Shown: piece by piece, positions 23,096-34,085 of the stretch
Position numbering within the stretch: the stretch's first letter is position 1
How the letters are laid out: each line of letters begins with the position of its first letter
Assembly (NCBI GenBank): GCA_010909165.1
Contig: MU008201.1
Span: 186,001 to 250,000 of the forward strand
Reading direction: 5' to 3'
Length of the DNA: 64,000 nucleotides
From: Anthoceros angustus
Lineage: Eukaryota; Streptophyta; Anthocerotopsida; Anthocerotales; Anthocerotaceae
Made by a program: the position numbers and the translations under genes
The notes under the pieces: generated by a model
Seen by the model: only the letters and a program-made list of their open reading frames with translations
Database searches by the model: none
Told to the model about the DNA's origin: nothing

Positions 23096-24865
23096 TTCCG
23101 CAACAGGTTTCATACCCCTTTCCAAGTCTGCATTCATCCTGCTCGAAAACTTAAGGACCTTGGGCAACACTTCCACATCCTTGACCTCATCCGTCTGCCC
23201 ACTCTCTCCACCGGCGGATGTGATGCAACCCTTCCTCCTGTCTTGGTTCTCCTTGGCGCATTCCCCATTCCGGAATAGGTCGTCGAGGTAAAACGTGAGA
23301 CACCCTCCTCGCACCCTCCGAAGTTTGTCGGATCGCTCCCGGCGCCCACCTCTACTTCTGTTCCTCGACCTCCCGGTCTCCTCCTCTGGTCTCCACCGTG
23401 AACGTGAATTCTTGCGGGAGTAGGATCCATCTTGCTATGCGTCCGGACAAGTCGGTTTGTTTACGGTGTTTGAGGCGAAGTGGTCCACATGGAAGACGAA
23501 CTCGTGGGATAGCAAATAGTGAAACTTATGAACCGAGTACACCATCCCAGCGCCTCCTCTCGGTGGTGGTATACTTCTTCTGTGAGTGCCTCCTGCATAA
23601 TAGATTGGATAATCGTGCTTCTTGTCATCCCTTTGGCTTAGAATGGTACCGATTGCATAGGCGAAACGTCTACAAACACGTGGAACTTCTTGCTCCGGCC
23701 CCCGCAGCGTGGTCGTGATGTGGTGGTGCGAAGATCATTGAAGGCCTCCTCGGCGTCCATTCCCACTCCCGGTCCTTGGGCAATTAGCGGAGCTGCCCGG
23801 AGAAATTCTTCACAAACCTTCGATAATAGCCTACCATTCCGAGGAATCCCTAAGCTCCTTGGTGGTAGGTGGCTTGAGGCGGTAATGATTTTGACCTTAT
23901 CCGGTCGACCTCTATCCCGCAAATGCGGTGCCCCAACAAAATACCCTCGGCATGCCGAAATAACATTTCTCGGGATGTAGACACAATTGGGTCTCATGAC
24001 ACGCCACATTTGCGAAGGTGGTTGAGGTGATCTTCGCCCAAACACGCAGAAGTCATCCAGGAAGACCTCCATGAAGTCCCTAAGGTATTCCTTGAAAATC
24101 TTGACAATCGCATGAAGGATCACGGTGCCCTGTTAATCCGAACGCTCCGTTTGTAGGCATAGGTTCCCGATCAGTAGAAGGTGTTAGGGCCAATCACTCT
24201 CCACGAGATGTGGTTATACCGAATACCCATCCGAACGAGTAGACCATTCTCCCCGCAACTAAGTCCGATTATGTTGTCTATGAATGGAAGCGGGTAATGG
24301 TCTTTTTGGTCACCTTGTTTAACTTCCTCCAATCTGCACGTATCTTCCCTTACGCTTTTGGGAACCACCACAATTGGGGCTACCCACTCCGATGTCACAA
24401 TAGGATATATGACGCAAGTAAAGCTCCAATTGTTCCTTTACCTTCAGAATACTTTGGATTTAGCTTGTATTGCGATCCGGACCGCACGGCACCGGCTCGA
24501 GATCAATCTTGTGCTCCCCACTCCCTCGGTATACCCTTCATGTAACGTCAAAAGCAAAACGTGGATAAATTCGCAAACAGTTTCATACCCCTTTCCAAGT
24601 CTGCATTCATCCTGCTCGAAAACTTAAGGACCTTGCCGCAACACTTCCACATCCTTGACCTCATCCGTCTGCCCACTCTCTCCACCGGCGGATGTGATGC
24701 CGAACCCTTCCTCCTGTCTTGGTTCTCCTTGCGCATTCCCCATTCCGGAATAGGTCGTCGAGGTAAAACGTGAGACACCCTCCTCGCACCCTCCGAAGTT
24801 TGTCCAGAGGCCGCTCCCGCCCACCTCTACTTCTTGTTCCTCGACCTCCCGGTCTCCCCCGACCA
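21893..24865. repeat. 1.49-kb tandem duplication (RT region), nested on the 2.32-kb one
   Basis: Unit 1 is about 21,893-23,385 and unit 2 is about 23,386-24,865. The join at 23,376-23,390 reads CCCGGTCTCC followed by TCCTCTGGTCTCC, so the shared word is GGTCTCC. Together with the preceding repeat this gives three successive copies of the RT region. Confidence 0.8.
23638..24560 (-). pseudogene. Ty3 reverse transcriptase, copy 3 (best preserved)
   Basis: The minus frame at 23,638-24,123 keeps ILHAIVKIFKEYLRDFMEVF joined to LDDFCVFG, so the RT catalytic x-LDD motif is visible. Upstream (24,171-24,400) EWVAPIVVVPKSVRED and DHYPLPFIDNII mark the N-terminal RT fingers. It is still broken by frameshifts between these blocks. 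Confidence 0.75.
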
Positions 24866-27420
24866 CCGGGTTGTCAATTGTGACTCCATAGCACCCTAAT
24901 AGGTTGATGGAATGGGAATATCTCTCGTCGTCCTCTTCATCGACCACGAAATATGTGCGAATGGGAATTTCTCCTTCTCATCCTCTCCCGAGGTATCTTG
25001 CAGAGGTGTATCCCTCCGTTGGTGTCTCCCCACGTATCTCCGCTCCAAGTCAAACATATCCTTCCTCCTTAATTTTGGGGTCCCAGTCAGGTTTGAATCC
25101 CACTTCCTTTCTCCCATTTGAAGGTGCAACGTGCCCCATACATCCATGTTCGTCCAATGAGAACCTCATACCCTGGCGCTTTTTGTTTAATGACCACGTA
25201 GTCCATGAGGTAGGAATGGTACCAATATGGGTTAGGACTCCGTCTCCCCTACCGGCGCCATTTTGGACATGTCACCGCAACACCTTTGATGTATGTTCTA
25301 TCTCGCAACCCAAGCTTAGGCGGTCTCCTCATCATGATGTTGACTGACCGAATCTAGCGGCACCTTCTTGATTACACATCCCGCAATTTCTATCTCAGAG
25401 CTCAGACCGGTCCATCATGGCCACCATATTCACAGAAGGGTTTTCGGCCTTGGGGTGGAAAGGTTCCGTCTCTTCTTGGGTTGTGCCTTCAATGCCCCAC
25501 GGATTTGTCACGTCTGGATTGTCCCCGAAGTCGTCTCAACGTTATCATGAACTTTTGGTCCATGATAGCGTCGCCAAATTGAAAGGAACACCGTGTGCTT
25601 TCGCTTTCTCCTTGCCAACCCCACCGTCATTTCAGCAACCATGGTAGCGCTTGATGCGGCTGAAACAGAATGGTAGGTGGGTGTGGGTGGCAAAAAGGTA
25701 CGATGGTCTGTCCAGTTCTTGTCGGATCATATCCATAACCTTCCCTCGACATCGGGAAACGCCGACTCATCCTTTTTTCCTCTTGCGGTTTTCGCCCCAT
25801 GTGTCGACTCGAGTCCCACCGTCCGCCGTCTGCTTTTGCACTTCACCTCGAATCCAGCGGTCTCCGCTAAGGGAGTTACACTGTGATGCCATCCAAATCG
25901 CAACCCTCGCGTTAAGTGTGGCGTCGTGCCTTGCTCCCGTCCACCTGGATTCTCGCTTTCTTTTCCGACTCCCATACCGAGTCCCTCGTCGTTTTGTGGT
26001 TGGACTTCTTCCTTCCCTCCGATGAAGACGCCTCTTCCTCCTCACTTGCGGACGTTATGGAAGCTCCCCACTCTTCTTCTTCCTTTTTTCCCTCGCCCCC
26101 TTCTTAGGGTGTCCGCCTTCCTCTCGCGCTCCGTCCAAGCCCATCGCAGGAGTTCCGTAATACCCACTATCCACATCCCCAACCCTTCCAGGGCTCCTCG
26201 ATCGGCCTCGGAATCCTCCCATACTGACCATGAGCGCATCTTCGACTTGCATTGGCACGCTTGTGCGGGGTGGGTCGTGAACCGGAGGTTGAGCGATCCT
26301 CACTTTTTCTGTCCGGCAGAGACGGCCACGTGACTCGATTGCTTGCATCCACACACGCCCTTTCAAAATCACCATTCCTGGCGAGATGCGGAGGGGCATC
26401 CAGGCAAGATGCAACCCTCGCGTTAAGTGGCGTCGTGCCTTGCTCCCGTCCGCTGGATTCGCATGCCCTTTCTTTTTCCGACTTACCGAGTCCCTCGTCG
26501 TTTTGTGGTTGGACTCTTCCTTCCCGCTGATGAAGACGCCTCTTCCTCCTCACTTGCGTTATGGAAGCTCCCCACCGTTCTTCTTCCTTTTTTCCCCCCC
26601 TTCTTAGGGTGTCCGCCTTCCTCCTCGCTCCCGTCCGAACAGCCCATCGCAGGAGTTCCGTAATACCCACTATCCACATCCCCAACCCTTCCAGGGCTCC
26701 TCGATCGGCCTCGGAATCCTCCCATACTGACCATGAGCGCATCTTCGACTTGCATTGGCACGCTTGTGCGGGGTGGGTCGTGAACCGGAGGTTGAGCGAT
26801 CCTCACTTTTTCTGTCCGGCAGAGACGGCCACGTGACTCGATTGCTTGCATCCACACACGCCCTTTCAAAATCACCATTCCTGGCGAGATGCGGAGGGGC
26901 ATCCAGGCAAGATGCAACCCTCGCGTTAAGTGGCGTCGTGCCTTGCTCCCGTCCGCTGGATTCGCATGCCCTTTCTTTTTCCGACTTACCGAGTCCCTCG
27001 TCGTTTTGTGGTTGGACTCTTCCTTCCCGCTGATGAAGACGCCTCTTCCTCCTCACTTGCGTTATGGAAGCTCCCACCGTTCTTCTTCCTTTTTTCCCCC
27101 CCTTCTTAGGGTGTCCGCCTTCCTCCTCGCTCCCGTCCGAACAGCCCATCGCAGGAGTTCCGTAATACCCACTATCCACATCCCCAACCCTTCCGGGCTC
27201 CTCGACACCGGCCTCGGAATCCTCCCATACATGAGCGCATCTTCGACTTGCATTGGCAACGGGCTTTGGCATGGGGTGGGTCAGAACCGGAGGTTGAGCG
27301 ATCCTCACTGTTTTTTGTCTGGCAGGACGCCGCCACGTGACTGATTGCTTGCATCCACACGCCTTTCAAAATCACCATTCCTGGCGAGATGCGGAGGGGC
27401 ATCCAGCAAGATGCCCGAAC
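24600..27420 (-). pseudogene. Ty3 protease/linker region with 503-bp triplication
   Basis: Minus-strand coding-like DNA between RT and gag. A block at 24,896-25,147 ending KEKFPFAHISWSMKRT recurs at 36,967-37,302 in internal region 2. A conserved DEHGCMGHVAPS-type segment lies nearby. No protease active-site triad could be placed with confidence. Part of the region is triplicated (25,902-27,417), and because 503 is not a multiple of 3 each repeat shifts frame. Confidence 0.5.
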
Positions 27421-27425
27421 CCTCG
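25902..27425. repeat. About 503-bp tandem triplication
   Basis: Three units begin at AACCCTCG at 25,902, 26,413 and 26,916, and the same word closes the array at 27,418. Periods are 511, 503 and 502 bp. Units 2 and 3 are almost identical; unit 1 is more diverged. Internal region 2 (34-37.7 kb) is truncated before this point, so copy number elsewhere cannot be compared. Confidence 0.88.
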
Positions 27426-27439
27426 GCAATTGTAACACG

Positions 27440-28930
27440 ATGGCACTCATTTGCCCGGGTTCCTTGCCATCCGATTGCGAATGCCCATGCCCGGGGGTTT
27501 CGCAAACTCGAGGTACAAAGTTTTGGTACCCGAGATCGGTGTTGCCTCTTGAATTTGGTATGTATCTTCCAAGCACATCTCCTCATCCTCTCCTCGTAGC
27601 CCGATGGTTGCACTTTTGTTTGTGGATTCGACCTCGAGTGCCCTGCTGTCCACAAGTTGAGCGAAGAGATTCGCCGCGCTCCGTAGCAACCCTTCTTCTA
27701 TCATGGTCCTTGATGGCATTAAGATGGAGTTTCTCGGTTTGACCATCATTTCCTCCATCTTGTTCCCTTGTTGCTCCACTTTTTGCTGCTTTCCACCTCT
27801 CTTCTCACCTCCGCGTCCTTTCGTGCATATAGCCTCCTTCCCTTTGCACGTCGTCTTGTTTCCCAGTCATTTTTTCCCTTCTTCCTTCTATCCCTTCGGT
27901 TGCGCTCACCTTCTGACGAATTCTCCTCCGAATCCTCGATGGTCTCCTCTTCCGTGGAGCTACCCGAGGAGTCAGTTGAAGAGCTATCCTCCTCCGCGGA
28001 ACTGTCATCGGAGGACGAATAGTACTTCTTCTTCTTTTGTATTTCTTTTTGTCCTTATGCGCCCTTGTTCGAGTTCTTCTTCTCTTCCGTTGGACTCCTC
28101 ATAGTTCGGCGGCTTTAATCGCCCGATCCAAATCTTTCTCACTGAGACGACGTGCCTTCCCATCTCCGCGCCTCCTCTTGCAAACCAACGAATGGCCATT
28201 AGCTCCGAGTGCGGACGGCCCGATCCGTAGGGTGGAACCTTTCCACATAAGCTGCAGTGTCTCCTTCTTCCTCTCGCAATCCCTCGAGTTTGGACAAGAC
28301 ATATCCTTCCACATCGACCCCTCAACCTTTCACAAAAGCTCTCAAGGCCCCAAAGTAGTGGGGTGTGGAAGCTATGTACTCCCGCTTGTACCACTTGGCC
28401 GCTCCGCGTAAGACTCCATAAACAGCATGCGCATCCTCCTTGCGTGGCCACCGCTCAAAACGCTCGACAAACTCGTCGGGATCCTCATGGCCCTTCTTTT
28501 CTCCATACGGTAAGATTGCTTAGTAACAAGCACGATCGCCATAACTACGGGTAGTACTTTCAACGATCGCGGTAGTTGACGCGCCACTACGCGGTGACCT
28601 CTACATTCACGGTTGAGACCGCGGTCTAGGCAATGGAGCGAGATCAAAAGACAAGGTGGATCGGTACTGGCCCCTTGTAGCTTGAGAGAATCAATCCGAT
28701 AAGATCCGATCCCAACTCCGAGTTGACTCCCTCCCTCGTCCAGTGTGATCTCCGCCTGTGCTCTCCTCGTAACTCTCGCAATCTTTCCGCTGCTGCCGCC
28801 TTGCGAAGCGTTTCCCACAGATCGAATCGCTTGTCTCCACCGAGGCATCCATCTATCAATCTAGTAATGCTAGACTCTACTTAAGCTAGGTTAGTTCTAC
28901 CTACGTCCTTGATGATTCATTCCCGAACGG
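27440..28930 (-). pseudogene. Ty3 gag region
   Basis: Minus-strand gag remnant. Across frames at 28,050-28,490 one can read a gag-type segment with an HYFGALRAF-like block, a GLREEEGDTAAYVERF-like block (about 28,240-28,300) and a Lys/Arg/Glu-rich tail. At 27,447-27,779 a further open segment (MIEEGLLRSAANLFAQLVDS) probably belongs to the gag C-terminus. Indels break all frames. Confidence 0.55.
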
Positions 28931-28936
28931 GCGCCA
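28917..28936 (-). other. Primer binding site of the Ty3 element
   Basis: The minus strand reads TGGCGCCCGTTCGGGAATGA three bases after the CCACA end of the LTR at 28,940. TGGCGCC next to the 5' LTR is a usual tRNA-complementary primer site for plant Ty3 elements. It fixes the strand and makes 28,940-34,085 the 5' LTR of internal region 1. Confidence 0.7.
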
Positions 28937-28939
28937 AAA

Positions 28940-31900
28940 TGTGGAGTGTGGATTCGTGTCCGGGGACACCGTGAGGTCCACATTCACCCTCAATGTCGTT
29001 GTAGGCTTAGGATTCGCTCCCAAGGGAATGGTTTGTGCGAGACGCTAACTTCTATCACTCGACCTTCACCTAAGTCAAGACTTACTTGCTATTACTCCTC
29101 TTACCTATCTACTCAACCACTACTACCTCCGACTTGTCTAGCTACCACACTCTTATTCCACCGCAATCTTATTCCACCGGTGGCTCTCACTAGTTGCTTC
29201 GACCACGAGAGGTGGGTCCCACACCAAACCCTAGCGACTTATTTCGCGGCGCCGCGGATCCGCCACGGCGTCCACTGCATCGGATCGGCTTTATTCTGCA
29301 CTCCACACTTCATGCACACACACACACGATTCCTAGGGACCTAAATTCCACAAATCACCGCTCCACACACACACAAGGGCGCCACACTCACAATTTTTAA
29401 GGAACGCTGTTCCCCTTGCTTCCACCAGAACCGGTTTGGTTTCTTTTGGATTCACACAATTCCACCGCTAGCCTCTCAATTAGTTCCTTCTCAACCCTCT
29501 CACACCTCGTGATCACGCATGTATTTAGTCACTCCTTCACCCAATCTTCTCCCTCTCTCTCTCTCTCACCCCAGCTTCCAACCATCCACTCAACACTTCT
29601 CTCAATTGAACACAACTAGGGACAAGTGTGAAGGAAAGAAGAACCCCGGCCACACAGGCGCACGAGCAAGCTCCAGACCCGCCCGCGCCAATCCCTTGGT
29701 TTCCTCCTCCTTTGTCGCAAGATTGCTTTATCACCTCCTCCCTCCCGGAGCAAGCTCTCGACCACCCCTAGGAGCGTCGCGCACACCGCCTCTTAATCGG
29801 ACGTCTCCAACCAGCCACAGTGGGGATCTCAACCAGAGTTATCTCGACGTGAGGGACCTAAGCCCCCTCTTATACATCGGGGCACCTGCCCGGATTTTAG
29901 GTCCTAAGATGGCTATCGCGAAGGGACGCCCACAATTCGGAGCGATCCTAGGTCGCAAGATCCTAACCAAATTATCTTTAGGTTGCTACCACCTCACCTC
30001 ACGCTATCTGCGCCCCTACCTCGACTTGGCGCCCGCCTCGCCCCTCCATTGCCGCCACGAGCTCCGCCACACCGGTGGACGTTCTCCCACACTACTTCCA
30101 CCTCACATCACTGGACGTCGAATTTGAGGTGTACCGCCTGGGCTTCGCATCTTCCGGCCGCCTATTGCCGAGGATTACTGCCTCGTCCACCCAAGCTGGA
30201 CCTCCTCCTCGCTCAACTCCTCCAAAGTCGCCTCCGCAGGGAGCCAACCCCACACCGCAGTGGTAGAAGTATGCACCGGGTCCTCACTTGCGAGGTAGGC
30301 CCCGATCCCTCCTATTTCCACACGCACATGGACGGTGAGGTTAAGCACGCGTTCTCCATTCACATATAGACCAGTACAGTTTCCTCATCCATGTGCCGTA
30401 ATATAATAGGACCCTGCACCGGTGAGGTGCTTACCCTCCTCCCGTAGGCTACACACGTTGCTGCCTATGTCCTCGCGAGGCGCCACGTCGCCCCGCCGCC
30501 CCGCCCCGCTCGGGTTGGTTGCGCCAATGTCGTAGCGGTTTCGACTACCGCGTAGTGGACTCCACGACCGTCGTCGCTCGAAACATGGTAGGTGAGGTTT
30601 CGGCTACCTCGTCGCTTCCTTCCGCTCGAGGCCTTCCGCTACTCGCCGTGGTCCTGCTACCCGCTTCCCCTTCCCTTTGTCTTTTCGGCCCGGCCACGTG
30701 CCTCATCCGCTCCGCTTATATCGCTCCGCTAGCTTATGGGCCTTTTCCACGAGGCCGCTTCGCCTCGGGCTCGCAACAACTCCCCTGCATCTCTGGTTCG
30801 TCTGTGGCATCCTTAATTTGAGCCATGAGTGCTTCCTGGCTCGTCATGGCTTGCAACTTCTCGGCCTGCACAAATCTTCTTGAATCTTGGCCCTTATTTC
30901 CTCTAGGTTCCGCTTGTCTTCCTCCGTTGCTTGCGCTTGGCCTCCTTCACAAACTGGCCTTCACCACTTCCTCCCGCCCCGCACATCGAGCGTGAGAGCT
31001 AAAGCCGCTTGATCCAACAACCGTCTTGGGATCATCGACGTGGTCACCGCAAGTCCACTTGTTGTGGCGGCCCCGCCGACGCCATCCCTCCGTCGAGAAC
31101 TTTCCTCCCAAGGTGCGCACCCTCACCAATTCGGTTGCATCCACCTGCTTGCTGGAGTCCCCTTGAAAATCTCTTCCCATGCCGAGGAGGGTCCGCCTCG
31201 AGGTCACCCTAAACCCTCCGGAGTTGATTCATCATCCGCATCCAGTCAAAAATTGTCCTCGGATCGCGCCTCTTCGCCACCTCCAACCGCCGCTTTGGCT
31301 TTCAGAAGCGCGCCTGCTGACCGGTGACGCGCATCCGCCTTCATTTTTCGATGCCCGCCTTTCACCCCGGTCTTCCTCCTTTTCTTTGGTGGAATTTCCT
31401 TCTCCTCTCGCCTGCCGCCACCGACTCCCAGCTATCCGATTTTTCCTCCTTGGGCTCCTCCGCCTTCCATTTCACCTCCCTAACCGGCTTCCACATGTGG
31501 AGGAGGCTACAATCTCCACCTCCGCGCGGGCTTAGCGTAAACATAAAGATGGACGAAATGGTGAGATTAGAGCGAGGGGCGAGGAAATCAAGTTCAACCT
31601 CTCTTCACACAACTTGTCAAGAGAATTCGCAATCGATCTTCGCCTTGACCACTTCATGAAGGAACGAAGAAGTGGTCGAATAATCCCGCTTCTTGCGCAG
31701 GAAACATAGGAGCCACCGGCGGACCCATCAAGCGCTGTTGCCAAATCCCTCGTCAACCCCTGGGTTCGCCACGCCCGCAACCGGGCGGCCGCCGGCTGTG
31801 CTTCTTTTCGGACGGCTCCATCACCAACCCGCCCGCCTCCTCCTTGCCCATACACCCTTCTAACCACCTGGTCCCAATCCTGCGGCCCCGCTCTAAATCC

Positions 31901-34085
31901 CCTTTGGTTGTCCTTCGTGTGACGCGCACACGCCATCCAGTTCATGTAATTCCACCGCTCTTCCATGAAACCCCTCCTTCACTCCTCAGCTCGAACTTTC
32001 CAATGATCCATGTTCGGCCATTGGGCAAGCACACGGTGGTGACCTTGGGCGCCATCCCTCTCACGCCTTCCGGTCTCACACAACCAACGCCACCTGCAAT
32101 TTCGGGGTCCTGTGGTTCCTACCTCCTCCAGCCTGCCGCCACCGACTCCCGCTATCCGATTTTTCCTCCTTGGGCTCCTCCGCCCATTTCACCTCCCTAA
32201 CCGGCTTCCACATGTGGAGGAGGCTACCACCTCCGCAGTTAGCGTAAACATAAAGATGGACGAAATGGTGAGATTAGAGAGGCCGAGGCGAGGAAATCAA
32301 GTTCAACCTCTCTTCACACAACTTGTCAAGAGAATTCGCCTCAATCGATCTTCGCCTTGACCACTTCATGAAGGAACGCAGAAGTGGTATAATCCGCTTC
32401 TTGTGCGAAACATAGGAGCCACTGGCGGACCCATCAAGCCGTTGCCAAATCCCTCGTCAACCAGCCGTTGGGTTCAATTCGCCCGCTTTAACGGGCGGCT
32501 GCTGCCGCCGTGCTTCTTTTCTGGACGGCTCCATCACCAACCCGCCCGCCTCCTCCTTGCCCATACACCCTTCTAACCACCTGGTCCCAATCCTGCGGCC
32601 CGCTCTAAATCCCCTTTGGTTGTCCTTCGTGTGACGCGCACACGCCCATCCAGTTCATGTAATTCCACCGCTCTTCCATGAAACCCGCAGCTCCTTCACT
32701 CCTCAGCTCGAACTTTCCAATGATCCATGTTCGGCCATTGGGCAAGCACACGGTGGTGACCTTGGGCGCCATCCCTCTCACGCCTTCCGGTCTCACACAA
32801 CCAACGCCACCTGCAATTTCGGGGTCCTGTGGTTCCTACCTCCTCCAGCCTGCCGCCACCGACTCCCGCTATCCGATTTTTCCTCCTTGGGCTCCTCCGC
32901 CCATTTCACCTCCCTAACCGGCTTCCACATGTGGAGGAGGCTACCACCTCCGCAGTTAGCGTAAACATAAAGATGGACGAAATGGTGAGATTAGAGAGGC
33001 CGAGGCGAGGAAATCAAGTTCAACCTCTCTTCACACAACTTGTCAAGAGAATTCGCCTCAATCGATCTTCGCCTTGACCACTTCATGAAGGAACGCAGAA
33101 GTGGTATAATCCGCTTCTTGTGCGAAACATAGGAGCCACTGGCGGACCCATCAAGCCGTTGCCAAATCCCTCGTCAACCAGCCGTTGGGTTCAATTCGCC
33201 CGCTTTAACGGGCGGCTGCTGCCGCCGTGCTTCTTTTCTGGACGGCTCCATCACCAACCCGCCCGCCTCCTCCTTGCCCATACACCCTTCTAACCACCGG
33301 TCCCAATCCGCTCTAAATCCCCGTTTGTCCTTGTGTGGCGCGCACTCTCGTTCATGTAATTCCACCGCTCTTCCATGAAACCCGCAGCTCCTTCACCGCC
33401 TCCTCGAACTTTCCAATGATCCATGTTCGGCCATTGGGCAACACTTTCGGTGGTGACCTTGGCGCCATCCTCTCATCTTCCGGTCTCGCGCCACAAACCA
33501 ACGCCACCAATTTCTGGGGTCGGGCCTGTGGTTCCTACCTCCTCGCAAGGAGCGCCATGGTCGCGCCTTCCTCCTCGGCGCGCCGCGACTGAGCTCTTCC
33601 TTCGCTGCTGCGCCTCGCGCCTCCCGCTGATCACGGTGCCCTGCAACTCGACTCGCTCGCTGGCCGTCGCCCGCCGCCGCCCCGGCCCACCCGCGGCTTG
33701 TTTGAACGGGATCATTTCCTAGGGTTAAGTTTCCTGGTTCCCCTACTCTGCTCGACCTCTACGACCGCTTCCACATCCCAATCCACAACCCCACACTCAT
33801 TCACCAGGCCCGACCCCAACTTATAGACTATCACACTCTAATTATTCCAAACCCCCTATCTCACATATATAGACTTTTTAGGGAACATTCCGAGTCCATG
33901 GGCCAAGGAACACCAATTCGGACCATTTATTTTCTAACTTAAAAATCAAAACAAGAAAAGAATCCATAGGCCAAGGACATTTCTTCTATAAATACCTCCC
34001 TACTACCAACCCGACTTATTTTCACACCACGATCCCAAAAACAAAAACACTTGAGCAAAGGGGTTTCCAAGTCCTAGATCGTACA
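28940..34085 (-). repeat. Long LTR of Ty3-type element (right copy)
   Basis: Co-linear with the left LTR. It begins (plus) TGTGGAGTGTGGATTCG and ends GATCGTACA just before the polypurine tract. It is 5.15 kb only because it holds two extra copies of a 717-bp unit; without them it is about 3.71 kb. On the minus strand it acts as 5' LTR for internal region 1 and 3' LTR for internal region 2. Divergence from the left LTR is mostly clustered short indels. Confidence 0.7.
31411..33545. repeat. 717-bp tandem triplication inside the right LTR
   Basis: Units start at CCTGCCGCCACCGACTCCC at 31,411, 32,132 and 32,849 (periods 721 and 717). Units 2 and 3 look identical over at least 450 bp (32,132-32,578 versus 32,849-33,295). 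The left LTR has one copy of the region. Confidence 0.9.

Larger units (their letters stand above)
18443..23104. repeat. 2.32-kb tandem duplication (integrase to reverse transcriptase)
   Basis: Unit 1 is 18,443-20,764 and unit 2 is 20,765-23,095. The 9-bp word TTCCGCAAC sits at all three boundaries (18,443; 20,765; 23,096). Before the join the sequence is RT/protease-side DNA and after it integrase-side DNA, so the junction is not an ancestral element order. Long stretches are identical; differences are concentrated in a few short patches such as GTGTATGGG versus GTCAGTATGGG (about 19,007 and 21,325). Confidence 0.9.
15910..28939 (-). mobile_element. Ty3-type LTR retrotransposon, internal region 1 (rearranged)
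   Basis: Minus-strand internal domain lying between two LTR copies and ending at a primer binding site. Order from right to left: gag (about 27.4-28.9 kb), a protease-like linker (about 24.9-27.4 kb), reverse transcriptase/RNase H (about 19.6-24.5 kb, repeated), and integrase (about 16.4-19.4 and 21.2-21.8 kb, repeated). This pol order (PR-RT-RH-IN) is the Ty3 order. The region is inflated by nested tandem duplications and every frame is broken by short indels, so no intact polyprotein remains. A piece of LTR (17,431-18,233) is embedded inside it as part of a 2.36-kb duplication. Confidence 0.8.
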
